A DNA stretch of 20,000 nucleotides from Symbiodinium natans (GCA_905221605.1 CAJNDS010002617.1:287986-307985), one strand, 5' to 3'; counted from the stretch's first letter, positions 12,602-18,452 are shown. Made by a program: numbers and translations. Notes: a model not told the origin generated them from the sequence alone.

Positions 12602-12843
12602 GCCCATGCTTCGGATCCCTGTAAACCCCTTTCAGCAAGGGGTAAGGGACCATACTAAGGGCCCATGGTTGCTTCGGATTCCTATAAACCCCTTTGTGGT
12701 ACTTTACTGTAACTTTAGATCCTTACCTGTTTTGGGTTTATTGGGTTTCTTATCAAGGCAGTAAAAGTTTAATTTATAGCTACCCTCCTGAGTGCAGCCA
12801 AGACCCTTTAAACAAGGGTAAGGGACCACACTAACGGCCCATG
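12602..12843 (+). repeat. diverged direct repeats, no gene
   Basis: GCTTCGGAT(C/T)CCT(G/A)TAAACCCCTT occurs at 12608 and 12671 (63-bp step). AAGGG(G)TAAGGGACCA(T/C)ACTAA(G/C)GGCCCATG occurs at 12638 and 12815. The stretch 12540-12910 has no acceptable coding frame. Confidence 0.7.
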
Positions 12844-12911
12844 CGTTCCAACTTTAGACCTTTCATCTAGTTAAGACCACCTCAGCTTGCTCTGGAGAGA
12901 GCCACTGGCAT

Positions 12912-12992
12912 GACCCTAAACCCTAAACCCTAAACCCTAAACCCTAAACCCTAAACCCTAAACCCTAAACCCCAAACCTGAACCCTGAACCC
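12912..12992 (-). repeat. CCCTAAA telomere-like tract
   Basis: Eight perfect units, then CCCCAAACC and CCCTGAA variants. Confidence 0.95.
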
Positions 12993-13005
12993 AGTTAAGC
13001 CTTGT

Positions 13006-13031
13006 GGTGGGGGGGAGGGGGGTGGGGGGGG
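13006..13031 (+). repeat. G-quadruplex-like G tract
   Basis: GGTGGGGGGGAGGGGGGTGG followed by GGGGGG. Four or more G runs with single-base loops on the + strand, a textbook intramolecular quadruplex pattern. Confidence 0.8.
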
Positions 13032-13059
13032 CTCTCGGCCCTCGAAACCCGAAGCTCTA

Positions 13060-13140
13060 AGCCCTGAACCCTAAACCCTAAACATGAACCCCTAGAGCTC
13101 GAGCAGAAACAGCGGTGCAAGACCTTATAGCCGTAAGCCC
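13060..13140 (+). other. short tract and possible micro-exon
   Basis: A few CCCTAAA units to 13084, then a piece reading LELEQKQRCKTL between CCCCTAG and TATAG. Too short to call. Confidence 0.3.
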
Positions 13141-13207
13141 GGTTTAGGGTCTGGGGTTCAGGATTATGCTCCATTTTGGTTTAGGGTCCAGGATGATGCT
13201 CCATCTT
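13141..13207 (+). repeat. 37-bp tandem duplication
   Basis: GGTTTAGGGTC, then CAGGAT(T/G)ATGCTCCAT(T/C)TT, occurs at 13141-13175 and 13178-13207 with an 8-base deletion in the second copy. 13208-13365 is unique and noncoding. Confidence 0.75.
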
Positions 13208-13381
13208 CAATCAAAGCCTAAGGGAATATGATGATTCTAAGGGGAGTCTTGTGAGTGGTGAGCACTACGCCCTATAGACCTCTGTTGGTTCCCTGTTCTT
13301 CCAAAGGGGGGCTGGCTTAAGTTGAGGTTTGGGTTTAGATAGTAAAGGGACATGACTGACATAGGGCTTCTCTTGTTTTAG

Positions 13382-13559
13382 AGGGGCTGGCCCTGAACCC
13401 TACATCCGTGGCTCCGCGAGGTCTTCGTGGTCATTGTGCAGGAAAATTTCTCACAACCCTTGATCGACTCATCCACCGTCAGCGACGCCGCCCGGCAGAT
13501 ATAGACTTGGTAGCCAGTGTGGTACCCGTTTGCCCTTTTTGGGTTCGGGGTCCCCTTAG
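13382..13559 (+). CDS. candidate exon with canonical splice sites
   Basis: Bounded by GGGCTTCTCTTGTTTTAG on the left and CTTAG|GTAAGAG on the right, the best acceptor-donor pair in the window. One frame is open throughout, about 58 codons: GLALNPTSVAPRGLRGHC, then AGKFLTTLDRLIHRQRRRPA, then DIDLVASVVPVCPFWVRGPL. It starts needing one base from the upstream exon and ends two bases into a codon, matching the phase of 14152. A rival frame (LREVFVVIVQENFSQPLIDS) stops at 13498. No family recognised. Confidence 0.5.
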
Positions 13560-13662
13560 GTAAGAGTAACCCACTCCAGAAAGGGTGCCCTTAGTATAGT
13601 TTCCCTGAGCCCGAAACCCCCGGTTTAGGCTTTTGGGTTCAGAGTGCAGAACAGATGAGTCC

Positions 13663-13750
13663 CGGAATGTTCCCCCGTATACTAACAGTCCTTAATAGGG
13701 ATTCTATCTAGTACCCCCCAAGGACTGCTAGTATAAGGGGGAACATCCCA
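13663..13750. repeat. family C palindrome, copy 2
   Basis: GGAATGTTCCCCCGTATACT at the left pairs with AGTATAAGGGGGAACATCCC at the right. The inner CAGTCCTTAATAGGGATTCT matches copy 1 at 8338. Shorter by 14 bp than copy 1 because part of the right inner arm is deleted. Confidence 0.9.
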
Positions 13751-13826
13751 AGGAATATACCCTCATGTTATTGTAACCCCTCAAGTAAGGAATATACCTT
13801 AAATCATATCCCTATATGGGGGTTAC
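13751..13826. repeat. family B-like core in a 55-bp inverted repeat
   Basis: AAGGAATATACCTTAAATCAT at 13787-13807 is the internal sequence of family B. It lies between GTAACCCC (13773) and GGGGTTAC (13819-13826), which pair with each other. Confidence 0.6.
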
Positions 13827-13920
13827 GAAAAGCAGGGGACCCTCCCAAAATAGACCCCCAAATAGTAGGATCCCCTTATAATAAGGACCCCAATAAGGTA
13901 CCCTTAATATCGTAACCGCC
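13819..13920. repeat. family D palindrome, copy 1
   Basis: GGGGGTTACGA at the left and CGTAACCGCC at the right are terminal inverted repeats. The interior AATAGTAGGAT(C)CCCTTATAA and AATAAGGACCCCAATAAGG are shared with the copy at 19831 and with the fragment at 1478. Confidence 0.8.
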
Positions 13921-13924
13921 AACT

Positions 13925-13987
13925 CCAGAAACCCTGAACCCTAACTAAACCCTAAACCCCAAACCCTAAACCCCAAACCCTAAACCT
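13925..13987 (-). repeat. CCCTAAA/CCCCAAA tract
   Basis: Eight units alternating CCCTAAA and CCCCAAA, preceded by CCAGAAACCCTGAACCC. Confidence 0.9.
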
Positions 13988-14006
13988 GAAGGTGTCCAAT
14001 GGACCA

Positions 14007-14096
14007 CAAAATCTCCTCGAGCCCCACGGCTCAATGTGTCCAAAGCCTCTAGATCCGAACCCGAAGCCGCAAGCCGCTGCACCGGAGACGCTTAAT
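14007..14096 (+). CDS. candidate exon, proline-rich
   Basis: Reads QN then LLEPHGSMCPKPLDPNPKPQ and AAAPETLN to TGA at 14097. A second frame starts ATG at 13999 (MDHKISSSPTAQCVQSL) and stops at the TAG that could be an acceptor (CCTCTAG). Frame undecided. Proline-rich and probably disordered. Confidence 0.3.
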
Positions 14097-14151
14097 TGAA
14101 TTCTCGTGGGTTTATAAGTTTAGTGTCTAGGGTTTAGGGTTTCGGGTTCAG

Positions 14152-14308
14152 GAGCCGTTTGTCAACATTTTTTACTGAACATGCCTGCAAGGGGTGTGTA
14201 GCGAACTGCAACAGACGACCAGGCAAGCCGCTGGCGCCTGTCAACGGGACACAGAGCATCTCGGCTTCCCTGTGTCTGATTGTTGGTGCCTCTGGGGTTG
14301 TCTTTTAA
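14152..14308 (+). CDS. candidate terminal exon with CxxC and hydrophobic tail
   Basis: After GGGTTCAG the frame reads RLSTFFTEHA, then CKGCVANCNRRPGKPLAPVN, then GTQSISASLCLIVGASGVVF and TAA at 14306. CKGC plus a third cysteine could bind metal. The last 14 residues are hydrophobic, as in a tail anchor. It enters in the phase left by 13382-13559. Two other frames are partly open, so this is a preference only. Confidence 0.45.
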
Positions 14309-14318
14309 GGAGTGTTTG

Positions 14319-14426
14319 GCCCTAAACCCTAAACCCTAAACCCTAAACCCTAAACCCTAAACCCTAAACACTAGACCCTAAACCCTAAGCCCTAAGCCCT
14401 AAACCCAAACCGCAAGCCCTAAGCCC
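14319..14426 (-). repeat. CCCTAAA tract with CCCTAAG variants
   Basis: Eight perfect units, then CACTAGACCC and CCCTAAG/CCGCAAG variants. Confidence 0.95.
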
Positions 14427-14428
14427 GA

Positions 14429-14515
14429 ATGTGTGGTGTTTGGGACTCTCGCGGCCAGCAAGCTTGCAAGTGTGGTACAAAGCTATTGAAATCTGAGAGA
14501 ACCGTCGCCGTTTGA
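14429..14515 (+). CDS. candidate ATG-started exon with cysteines
   Basis: The ATG is two codons after an in-frame TAA. Reads MCGVWDSRGQQACKCGTKLL then KSERTVAV to TGA 14513. CKCG resembles part of a metal knuckle. A GT after ACC at 14504 would give an exon ending in phase 0, in phase with 14659. A 28-codon peptide on its own would be unusual, so an exon is more likely. Confidence 0.4.
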   Translation: MCGVWDSRGQQACKCGTKLLKSERTVAV

Positions 14516-14552
14516 GGGTTCAGGGCTTGGGCCCGCTGATTTTGGTGGTTGT

Positions 14553-14643
14553 GGGGTTTAGGGTTTGGGGTTTGGGGTTTAGGGTTTAGGGGTTTAGGGT
14601 TTAGGGTTTGGGGTTTAGGGTTTGGGGTTTAGGGTTTAGGGTT
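14553..14643 (+). repeat. TTTAGGG/TTTGGGG tract
   Basis: Thirteen units, about a third of them TTTGGGG. Confidence 0.95.
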
Positions 14644-14658
14644 CGCATCTCAGCCTAG

Positions 14659-14714
14659 CACGAGACAGCCGAGGTGTTCTTCTATGATGGGCTGACGCAG
14701 GCCGCTGCGCTTAG
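14659..14714 (+). CDS. candidate exon with AG and GT borders
   Basis: Bounded by TCAGCCTAG and CTTAG|GTCAGG. Reads HETAEVFFYDGLTQAAALR with in-frame stops at both sides in the flanks. Composition is clearly protein-like (aromatics, acidic residues, alanine run). Exit phase does not match the next exon with the GT donor. A GC donor after CTGACGCAG would change that. No family recognised. Confidence 0.5.
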
Positions 14715-14717
14715 GTC

Positions 14718-14757
14718 AGGGATTTAGGGTTTAGGGTTTAGGGTTTAGGGTTTAGGG
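14718..14757 (+). repeat. TTTAGGG tract
   Basis: Five perfect units ending GGGTTTAG, which provides the acceptor for the following exon. Confidence 0.95.
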
Positions 14758-14788
14758 TTCCTGGTCGAGGAACCTGAAACCATTTGCG
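14756..14788 (+). CDS. candidate exon, first part of a phase-matched pair
   Basis: After GGGTTTAG it reads FLVEEPETIC plus one base, ending at TTTGCG|GTAAAAG. The one-base overhang combines with the two-base start of 14872 to give glycine. The donor GTAAAAG is good. Confidence 0.5.
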
Positions 14789-14871
14789 GTAAAAGCCCGG
14801 CAAAAACTAAACCCTAAACCCTAAACCCCTATATTCCAAATCTCAAGTGTTTTCTCTTACGTTTTCCCTAG
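14789..14871 (+). other. probable 83-nt intron containing CCCTAAA units
   Basis: Starts GTAAAAGC, contains three CCCTAAA units in the middle, and ends with a pyrimidine-rich CTTACGTTTTCCCTAG. Length, both sites and phase are consistent with splicing. This is the clearest case of telomere-type repeat inside a plausible intron. Confidence 0.5.
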
Positions 14872-14993
14872 GCTCCGGCCCTCTTGGCAGCCGCAACCCC
14901 ATACTGCTGATCCCACTACCCCACTGCACCACCTGCAGGGAGGTTTTGGCGGCCCACAACAGGGGGGAGAATATCCACATTCTTGACCCTTGA
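14872..14993 (+). CDS. candidate terminal exon, second part of the pair
   Basis: Continues G(SGPLGSRN) then PILLIPLPHCTTCREVLAAH and NRGENIHILDP, ending at TGA 14991-14993. Contains a CTTC (CxxC) motif after a hydrophobic Ile/Leu/Pro stretch. The opposite-strand frame (14843-15067) is also open but crosses the acceptor and repeat sequence. I favour the + reading on splice signals, phase and composition. The protein family is not recognised. Confidence 0.5.
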
Positions 14994-15187
14994 TACCCTA
15001 CACAAAATGCCTTTTTCGATAACCCGAAACCCGAACCCCTAACCCCTAAACTTAAACTTTGGCTCAAAACCCTAAGCCCTGAGGAGATGAGGGCAGTAGT
15101 TGATTAACACCAGCCACTCCCACCATAAGATTGGGGACACGTTGCAGCCACCGCCCCCCTTCAACCTTGGAGACTGTGTCCCCTAAC
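14994..15187. other. spacer after stop
   Basis: Short degenerate CCCTAAA pieces and unique sequence. A frame after TTGCAG at 15147 reads PPPPFNLGDCVP to a TAA, too short to call. Confidence 0.4.
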
Positions 15188-15305
15188 TTAGAGGTTCATG
15201 GGTAGTGATAAGTAGGGTTATACTTGGGGTAGCTATTTTATCTTATAACTCTGTTTAGGGTACCTTTTACTTTTACCCTGCTGAGAACCACACATGAGCC
15301 TGAAA
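15188..15305. repeat. family A palindrome, diverged
   Basis: TTAGAGGTTCATGGGTAGTG at the left. The right end, ACATGAGCCTGAAAG, is its imperfect complement. Termini again fit GAG|GTTCATGG and an AG. Family core AAGTAGGGTTATAC is present. Confidence 0.65.
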
Positions 15306-15509
15306 GAACATCCGAATCCCAACATCCCCAGCGTTGAAGCCCTGAAGCCCGGACGGGCCTCAAAGTATGCAACACCTTGTCCTTCCAGGTTCCAGAGCCT
15401 AGATTTGTTGGCGTCTATACAACTTCTCATTATAAGTTTGCATGAAGCCTACTGTTGGTTAGCAGGGACTGCAGTAAGGAAGACCCTGCAGAAAGTGGCC
15501 CTCGCCTAA
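15294..15509 (+). CDS. ATG-started open frame, 71 codons
   Basis: ATG lies in the right arm of the family A palindrome. Reads MSLKEHPNPNIPSVEALKPG, then RASKYATPCPSRFQSLDLLA, then a hydrophobic SIQLLIISL stretch and HEAYCWLAGTAVRKTLQ to TAA. Internal GCAG sites (15471, 15490) could be acceptors. The palindrome-embedded start suggests the true exon begins after the AG at about 15305. Coding is plausible, not proven. Confidence 0.35.
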   Translation: MSLKEHPNPNIPSVEALKPGRASKYATPCPSRFQSLDLLASIQLLIISLHEAYCWLAGTAVRKTLQKVALA

Positions 15510-15554
15510 GGGTTCGCGTGGTGCACCGATCTCAATGTGGCTTTGGACCTCCCT

Positions 15555-15648
15555 CAAACCCTAACCCTAAACCTAAGCCCGAAACTCTACAGACTACACC
15601 CCAAATTCCCAAGCCCTAAAACCTAGCCCTAAACCCTAAACCCTACCC
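15555..15648 (-). repeat. degenerate CCCTAAA tract
   Basis: CCCTAACCCTAAACC, a middle with unique bases and CCCTAAAACC, ending with three good units. Confidence 0.85.
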
Positions 15649-15649
15649 A

Positions 15650-15756
15650 TTGTTTTGTTGAACTTTTTGTGGGTCCCCGAGTTGAAGGATTCCTTGGATT
15701 GAAAATCCTGCAGCTGAGTGTGCTGGTCGTCCACTCCGTCCGTGCCGTTCTGAATT
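15650..15756 (+). other. unique stretch, possible small exon
   Basis: After AAAATCCTGCAG the sequence reads LSVLVVHSVRAVL in one frame and ECAGRPLRPCRSE in another. TGTGCTGGTCGT is shared with 2459-2470. Left part is T-rich as in an intron end. Confidence 0.3.
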
Positions 15757-15818
15757 GGGGTTTAGGGTTTAGGGTTTAGGTTTAGGGATTAGGGCTTAGG
15801 GTCTAGGGTTTCGGGTTT
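15757..15818 (+). repeat. TTTAGGG tract
   Basis: Seven units with GATTAGGG and TCTAGGG variants. Confidence 0.9.
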
Positions 15819-15825
15819 ATTTCTT

Positions 15826-15956
15826 TTGAGGGTGGGGACTTTGGTTGTAAGGAATCCTTCTGCAAGAGTCATATGTAAGGCTGGCCGCACCTTTCTTAAA
15901 CCATGTTACAGGGGTATGGCTGGTGAGCCATTTTTGAACCAAGCTATTCTCCTCAG
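15826..15956 (+). other. open stretch, alternative exon or intron
   Basis: A frame open from 15826 to 16059 reads VGTLVVRNPSARVICKAGRT, then FLKPCYRGMAGEPFLNQAIL. It competes with the spliced reading that starts at 15957. T-rich character and the CTATTCTCCTCAG end favour an intron for the right part. Confidence 0.3.
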
Positions 15957-16053
15957 TTACGTTGGTTATGGAGCTGGGCTTTCTGGTAGCCTTCAGCCAC
16001 GCTTGTGGCAGGCTTCTCTCGTCTCGCGGGTACCTTGGCAGATGGACACGGGG
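15957..16053 (+). CDS. candidate exon, hydrophobic, phase-matched to next
   Basis: After the pyrimidine-rich CTATTCTCCTCAG acceptor it reads VTLV, MELGFLVAFSHACGRLLSSR, GYLGRWTR plus two bases, ending at CGGGG|GTTTAGGG. The stretch from Leu to Phe is hydrophobic. Joined to 16196 it makes an uninterrupted frame. Confidence 0.5.
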
Positions 16054-16195
16054 GTTTAGGGTTGCGGGTTTATTTAGAGTGCAGGGTTCAGGGTTTAGGG
16101 TTCAGGGTTTAGGGTTCAGGTTCAGGGTTTGGGGTTTAGGGTGTAGGGTTTAGGGTTCAGAGTTTCGGGTTCAAGGTTCAGGGTTTGGGGTTTAG
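16054..16195 (+). repeat. TTTAGGG-only tract, probable intron of 142 nt
   Basis: Composed entirely of TTTAGGG-type units and variants (TTCAGGG, TTTGGGG, TGTAGGG, TTTCGGG). It starts GTTTAGGG and ends GGGGTTTAG. Flanking coding frames are in phase across it. If spliced, both splice sites are supplied by the telomere-type unit itself. Confidence 0.85.
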
Positions 16196-16315
16196 GCTCC
16201 ATCTTCCCTCCGTGAGAGTAGAGTGGCTGCGTAGTAGGCTTCGAGGTGTCTACAGAAGCCTGAATCATGCCCCAAATCCACTCCCGACTGCACACCCTAA
16301 ACCCGAAACCCAAAG
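16196..16315 (+). CDS. candidate exon, basic helix, phase-matched to previous
   Basis: One base completes glycine, then LHLPS, VRVEWLRSRLRGVYRSLNHA, PNPLPTAHP follow, running into CCCTAAACCC. AAAGTG|GTGTCC at 16316 is a possible donor. The Arg/Leu/Trp pattern suggests an amphipathic basic helix. No family recognised. Confidence 0.5.
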
Positions 16316-16485
16316 TGGTGTCCCTAAACCCTAAGCCCCAAACCCTAAACCCCAAACCCTAAACCCTAAACCCCAAGCTCTAAACCCTAAACCCTAAACC
16401 CTAAACCCTAAACCCTAAACCCTAAATCCTAAGCTTGTAAACCCTAAACCCTGAACCCTGAAGACTAAACCCTAAACACACCTAA
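16316..16485 (-). repeat. CCCTAAA tract
   Basis: About twenty units, with CCCCAAA and CCCTGAA variants and a short break at 16430-16440 (CCTAAGCTTGTAAACC). Confidence 0.95.
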
Positions 16486-16574
16486 GAAGCTGAAGGTTTG
16501 CAAGTTCGACAGCGCTCTCGACGTGTCACAGGGCCAGGCGGCGAGAAGAAAGGGTTTAGGGTTTGGGGTTCAGG
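16486..16574 (+). other. short unique island
   Basis: GGTTTGCAAGTTCGACAGCGC and on to a short G-strand tract at 16553. No decisive frame. Confidence 0.3.
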
Positions 16575-16880
16575 GCAGCACGTGACGACGACTACTAGTA
16601 CTAGTACCAGTGTACTTGTACTAGCGTACTAGTACTAGTGTACGAGTATTGGTGTACTGGTACTAGTGTACTAGTACCAGCGTACCAGTACTAGCGTGCT
16701 AGTACTAGTGTACTAGTACTTGGTTCAGGGTCTTAGGCGCAGCACGTGACGACGGCTAGGACTAGTGTTCTTGTATTAGTGTACTAGTACTAGTGTACTA
16801 GTACTAGTGTACTAGGACCAGTGTACTAGTACTAGTGTACTAGTACTGGTGTTCTAGTACTAGTGTAGTAGTACTAGTAG
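16575..16880. repeat. palindromic ACTAGT minisatellite, two blocks
   Basis: Each block opens with GCAGCACGTGACGACG (16576 and 16739) followed by a run of a 14-bp unit, GTGTACTAGTACTA, with point variants (CGAG, CAGG, GCGT). ACTAGTACTAGT is its own reverse complement, so each block can fold on itself many times. Blocks are about 150 and 140 bp. Confidence 0.9.
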
Positions 16881-16984
16881 AAACCCTTATCAAAGCCCAG
16901 AGACCCACCCATACATAGCATTCACCGAGCCTACATGGTTTGCCAGATTGCTTTTGAAGGCTATTGTCGAGTTTAGGATTCAAG
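16881..16984. other. unique spacer
   Basis: About 100 bases without repeat or clear frame. Confidence 0.4.
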
Positions 16985-17159
16985 ATGTAGGGATTGAGGG
17001 TCTAGGGGTTTAGGGGTTTAGGGCTAAACCCTAAACCCTAAACCCTAAACCCTAAACCCTAAAGCCTAAAGCCTAAACCCTAAGCCCTAACCCCTAAACC
17101 CTAAACCCTAAACCCTAAACCCTAAACCCTAAACCCTAAACCCTAAACCCTAAACCCTC
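16985..17159. repeat. head-to-head telomere-repeat junction
   Basis: G-strand units (TCTAGGGG, TTTAGGGG, TTTAGGG) to 17023 turn directly into CCCTAAA units to 17159 at GGTTTAGGGCTAAACCC. Orientation is that expected of two telomere ends joined. The C-strand part has about nineteen units with one CCTAAAG patch. Confidence 0.9.
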
Positions 17160-17181
17160 AAGACAAAATAAATAGAAATTG

Positions 17182-17426
17182 TATGTGGTATCATTCTGAA
17201 TTTCCAAGTTATTTGTCTAAACAGCTGACAAGCCGAGTTTAAGTCTGAGGCCAAATGCTCAATTTACTTAAACCTCGCCCTCCCCCCCCCTCCCCCTCTC
17301 CCCCCCCTCCTATGTGGTATCATTCTGAATTTTCAAATTATTTGTCAAATTCTGAATGCTCAAGTATTTGTCTAAACAGCTGATGAGCCGAGTTTAAGTC
17401 TGACACCAACTGCTCAATTTACCTCG
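17182..17426 (+). repeat. two copies of a 129-bp unit
   Basis: TATGTGGTATCATTCTGAAT starts at 17182 and 17311. Both copies continue with ATTTGTCTAAACAGCTGA, GCCGAGTTTAAGTCTGA and TGCTCAATTTAC, then CTCGCCCTCCCCC. The second copy has a small internal duplication (AAATTCTGAATGCTCAAGTA). No coding frame. Confidence 0.9.
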
Positions 17427-17636
17427 CCCTCCCCCCTCCCCCCCTCCCCTCCCCCCCTTCCCCCCCCTCCCCCCCTCCCCCCCTGCCCCCGCCCCCCCCC
17501 CCTCCCCCCCCTCCCCCCTCCCCCCGCCCTCCCCCCTCCCCCTTCCCCCCCCCCCCCCCCCCCCCCTCCCCCCCTCCCCCCTCCCCCCCCCCCCTCCCCC
17601 CCCCCTCCCTCTCCCCCCCTCCCCCTCCTCACCCCT
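17427..17636 (-). repeat. long polypyrimidine C/T tract
   Basis: About 210 bases, almost only C with scattered T and three G, so the minus strand is nearly pure G. It can form stacked G-quadruplexes and, with its mirror symmetry, triplex. The glycine-rich minus-strand frame here is a by-product. Confidence 0.95.
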
Positions 17637-17657
17637 CCACCACCAGTTTTAAAAATC

Positions 17658-17740
17658 GAAACTTTCGTACGAAACTTTCGTACGAAACTTTCGTACGAAA
17701 CTTTCGTACGAAACTTTCGTACGAAACTTTCGTACGAAAC
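17658..17740 (+). repeat. 13-bp tandem repeat GAAACTTTCGTAC, 6.4 copies
   Basis: Perfect copies. Each junction makes TTTCGTACGAAA, a 12-bp perfect palindrome, repeated six times with 13-bp spacing. It looks like an array of protein-binding sites (iteron-like) or a hairpin array. No gene overlaps it convincingly. Confidence 0.95.
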
Positions 17741-17773
17741 GTTATTGGGACCCAAACCCTATACAATTTCTAT

Positions 17774-17985
17774 AAACCCTAAACCCTAAACCCTAAACCC
17801 TAAACCCTAAACCCTAAACCCTAAACCCTAAACCCTAAACCCTAAACCCTAAACCCTAAACCCTAAACCCTAACCATAAACCCTAAACCCTAAACCCTAA
17901 ACCCTAAACCCTAAACCCTAAACCCTAAACCCTAAACCCTAAACCCTAAACCCTAAACCCCAACCCTAAACCCTAAACCCTAAAC
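17774..17985 (-). repeat. longest CCCTAAA array
   Basis: About thirty units in 212 bases, nearly perfect, with slips at 17872 (CCCTAACCATAAACC) and 17958 (CCCCAACCC). Confidence 0.98.
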
Positions 17986-18256
17986 GTTCTTTTCATGACA
18001 GGTCTCCATCTAGGTTTCGGGGTTTAGGGGAGCGGCCCTTTCTTGGGTACCCCAAATCGAGGCTCCGCACCAGGATTGTCAGAACCAAATTTGGGGTCTT
18101 TTTTTGGGGGTTAAGTGTTGAGGATGCCCAGGGTTCAGGGTATAGGGTTTAGGGTGCAGGGTTTAGGGTTTAGGGTTTAGGGTTCAGGGTTTAGGGTTCA
18201 GGGTTTAGGGTTTAGGGTGTAAATTTAGGGTTTTAGGACGGTTTGGGGTGTTTTTT
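17986..18256 (+). repeat. spacer and TTTAGGG tract
   Basis: Unique sequence to 18130, then TTTAGGG with TTCAGGG and TGCAGGG variants to 18240. The last part (GGTTTGGGGTGTTTTTTTAC) precedes the family A palindrome. Confidence 0.8.
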
Positions 18257-18360
18257 TACTCCGAGGTTCATGGGTACGGTAGCTAGAAGCACTGTTGCAC
18301 TTCTAACCCTACTGAGGGTACATAGAGCCCCACTTACAATGTCCCATGAACCTCCAAGTA
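18257..18360. repeat. family A palindrome
   Basis: TACTCCGAGGTTCATGGGTA at the left, CCCATGAACCTCCAAGTA at the right. GAG|GTTCATGGG and CCTCCAAG| fit donor and acceptor. The GT-to-AG segment 18266-18358 is 93 nt, a multiple of three, and an open frame runs through it. Confidence 0.85.
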
Positions 18361-18452
18361 GGCGTAGCCCTTTAGGCAAAGACAGGCCATCCCTTGTTCT
18401 CCCAGGCTGTGAGGATCCGAAGTTAGCTTGTTCTGTTCATGATGGGTCGTAA
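18359..18452 (+). CDS. candidate exon after family A palindrome
   Basis: Following CCTCCAAG the frame reads RR, SPLGKDRPSLVLPGCEDPKL, ACSVHDGS and stops at TAA 18450. In the same frame 18243-18265 is open upstream (LGCFFTP), so excision of the palindrome would keep the frame. Composition is protein-like. No family recognised. Confidence 0.45.

Larger units (their letters stand above)
17160..17773. repeat. about 600-bp module inside a CCCTAAA array
   Basis: ATAGAAATTGTAT at 17172-17184 and its exact reverse complement at 17761-17773 bound the block, with CCCTAAA arrays outside both. Inside, in order: a 129-bp duplicated unit, a long C/T tract and a palindromic 13-bp tandem repeat. A related left junction (CCCTCAAG then ATAAATAGAAGTTGTATG) occurs at 19028-19058. 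Confidence 0.75.

Noticed and set aside
15056-15068. Relict dinoflagellate spliced leader (TTTGGCTCAA)
   Set aside because: Only about ten bases agree with the 3' part of the leader and the rest does not match, so it cannot be used as taxonomic evidence.
17414-17755. Glycine-rich 113-codon minus-strand open frame with repeated SYESFVRKFRTK-type start
   Set aside because: It is produced by the pure C/T tract and the 13-bp tandem repeat, both of which are low-complexity. No splice or start context supports a protein.
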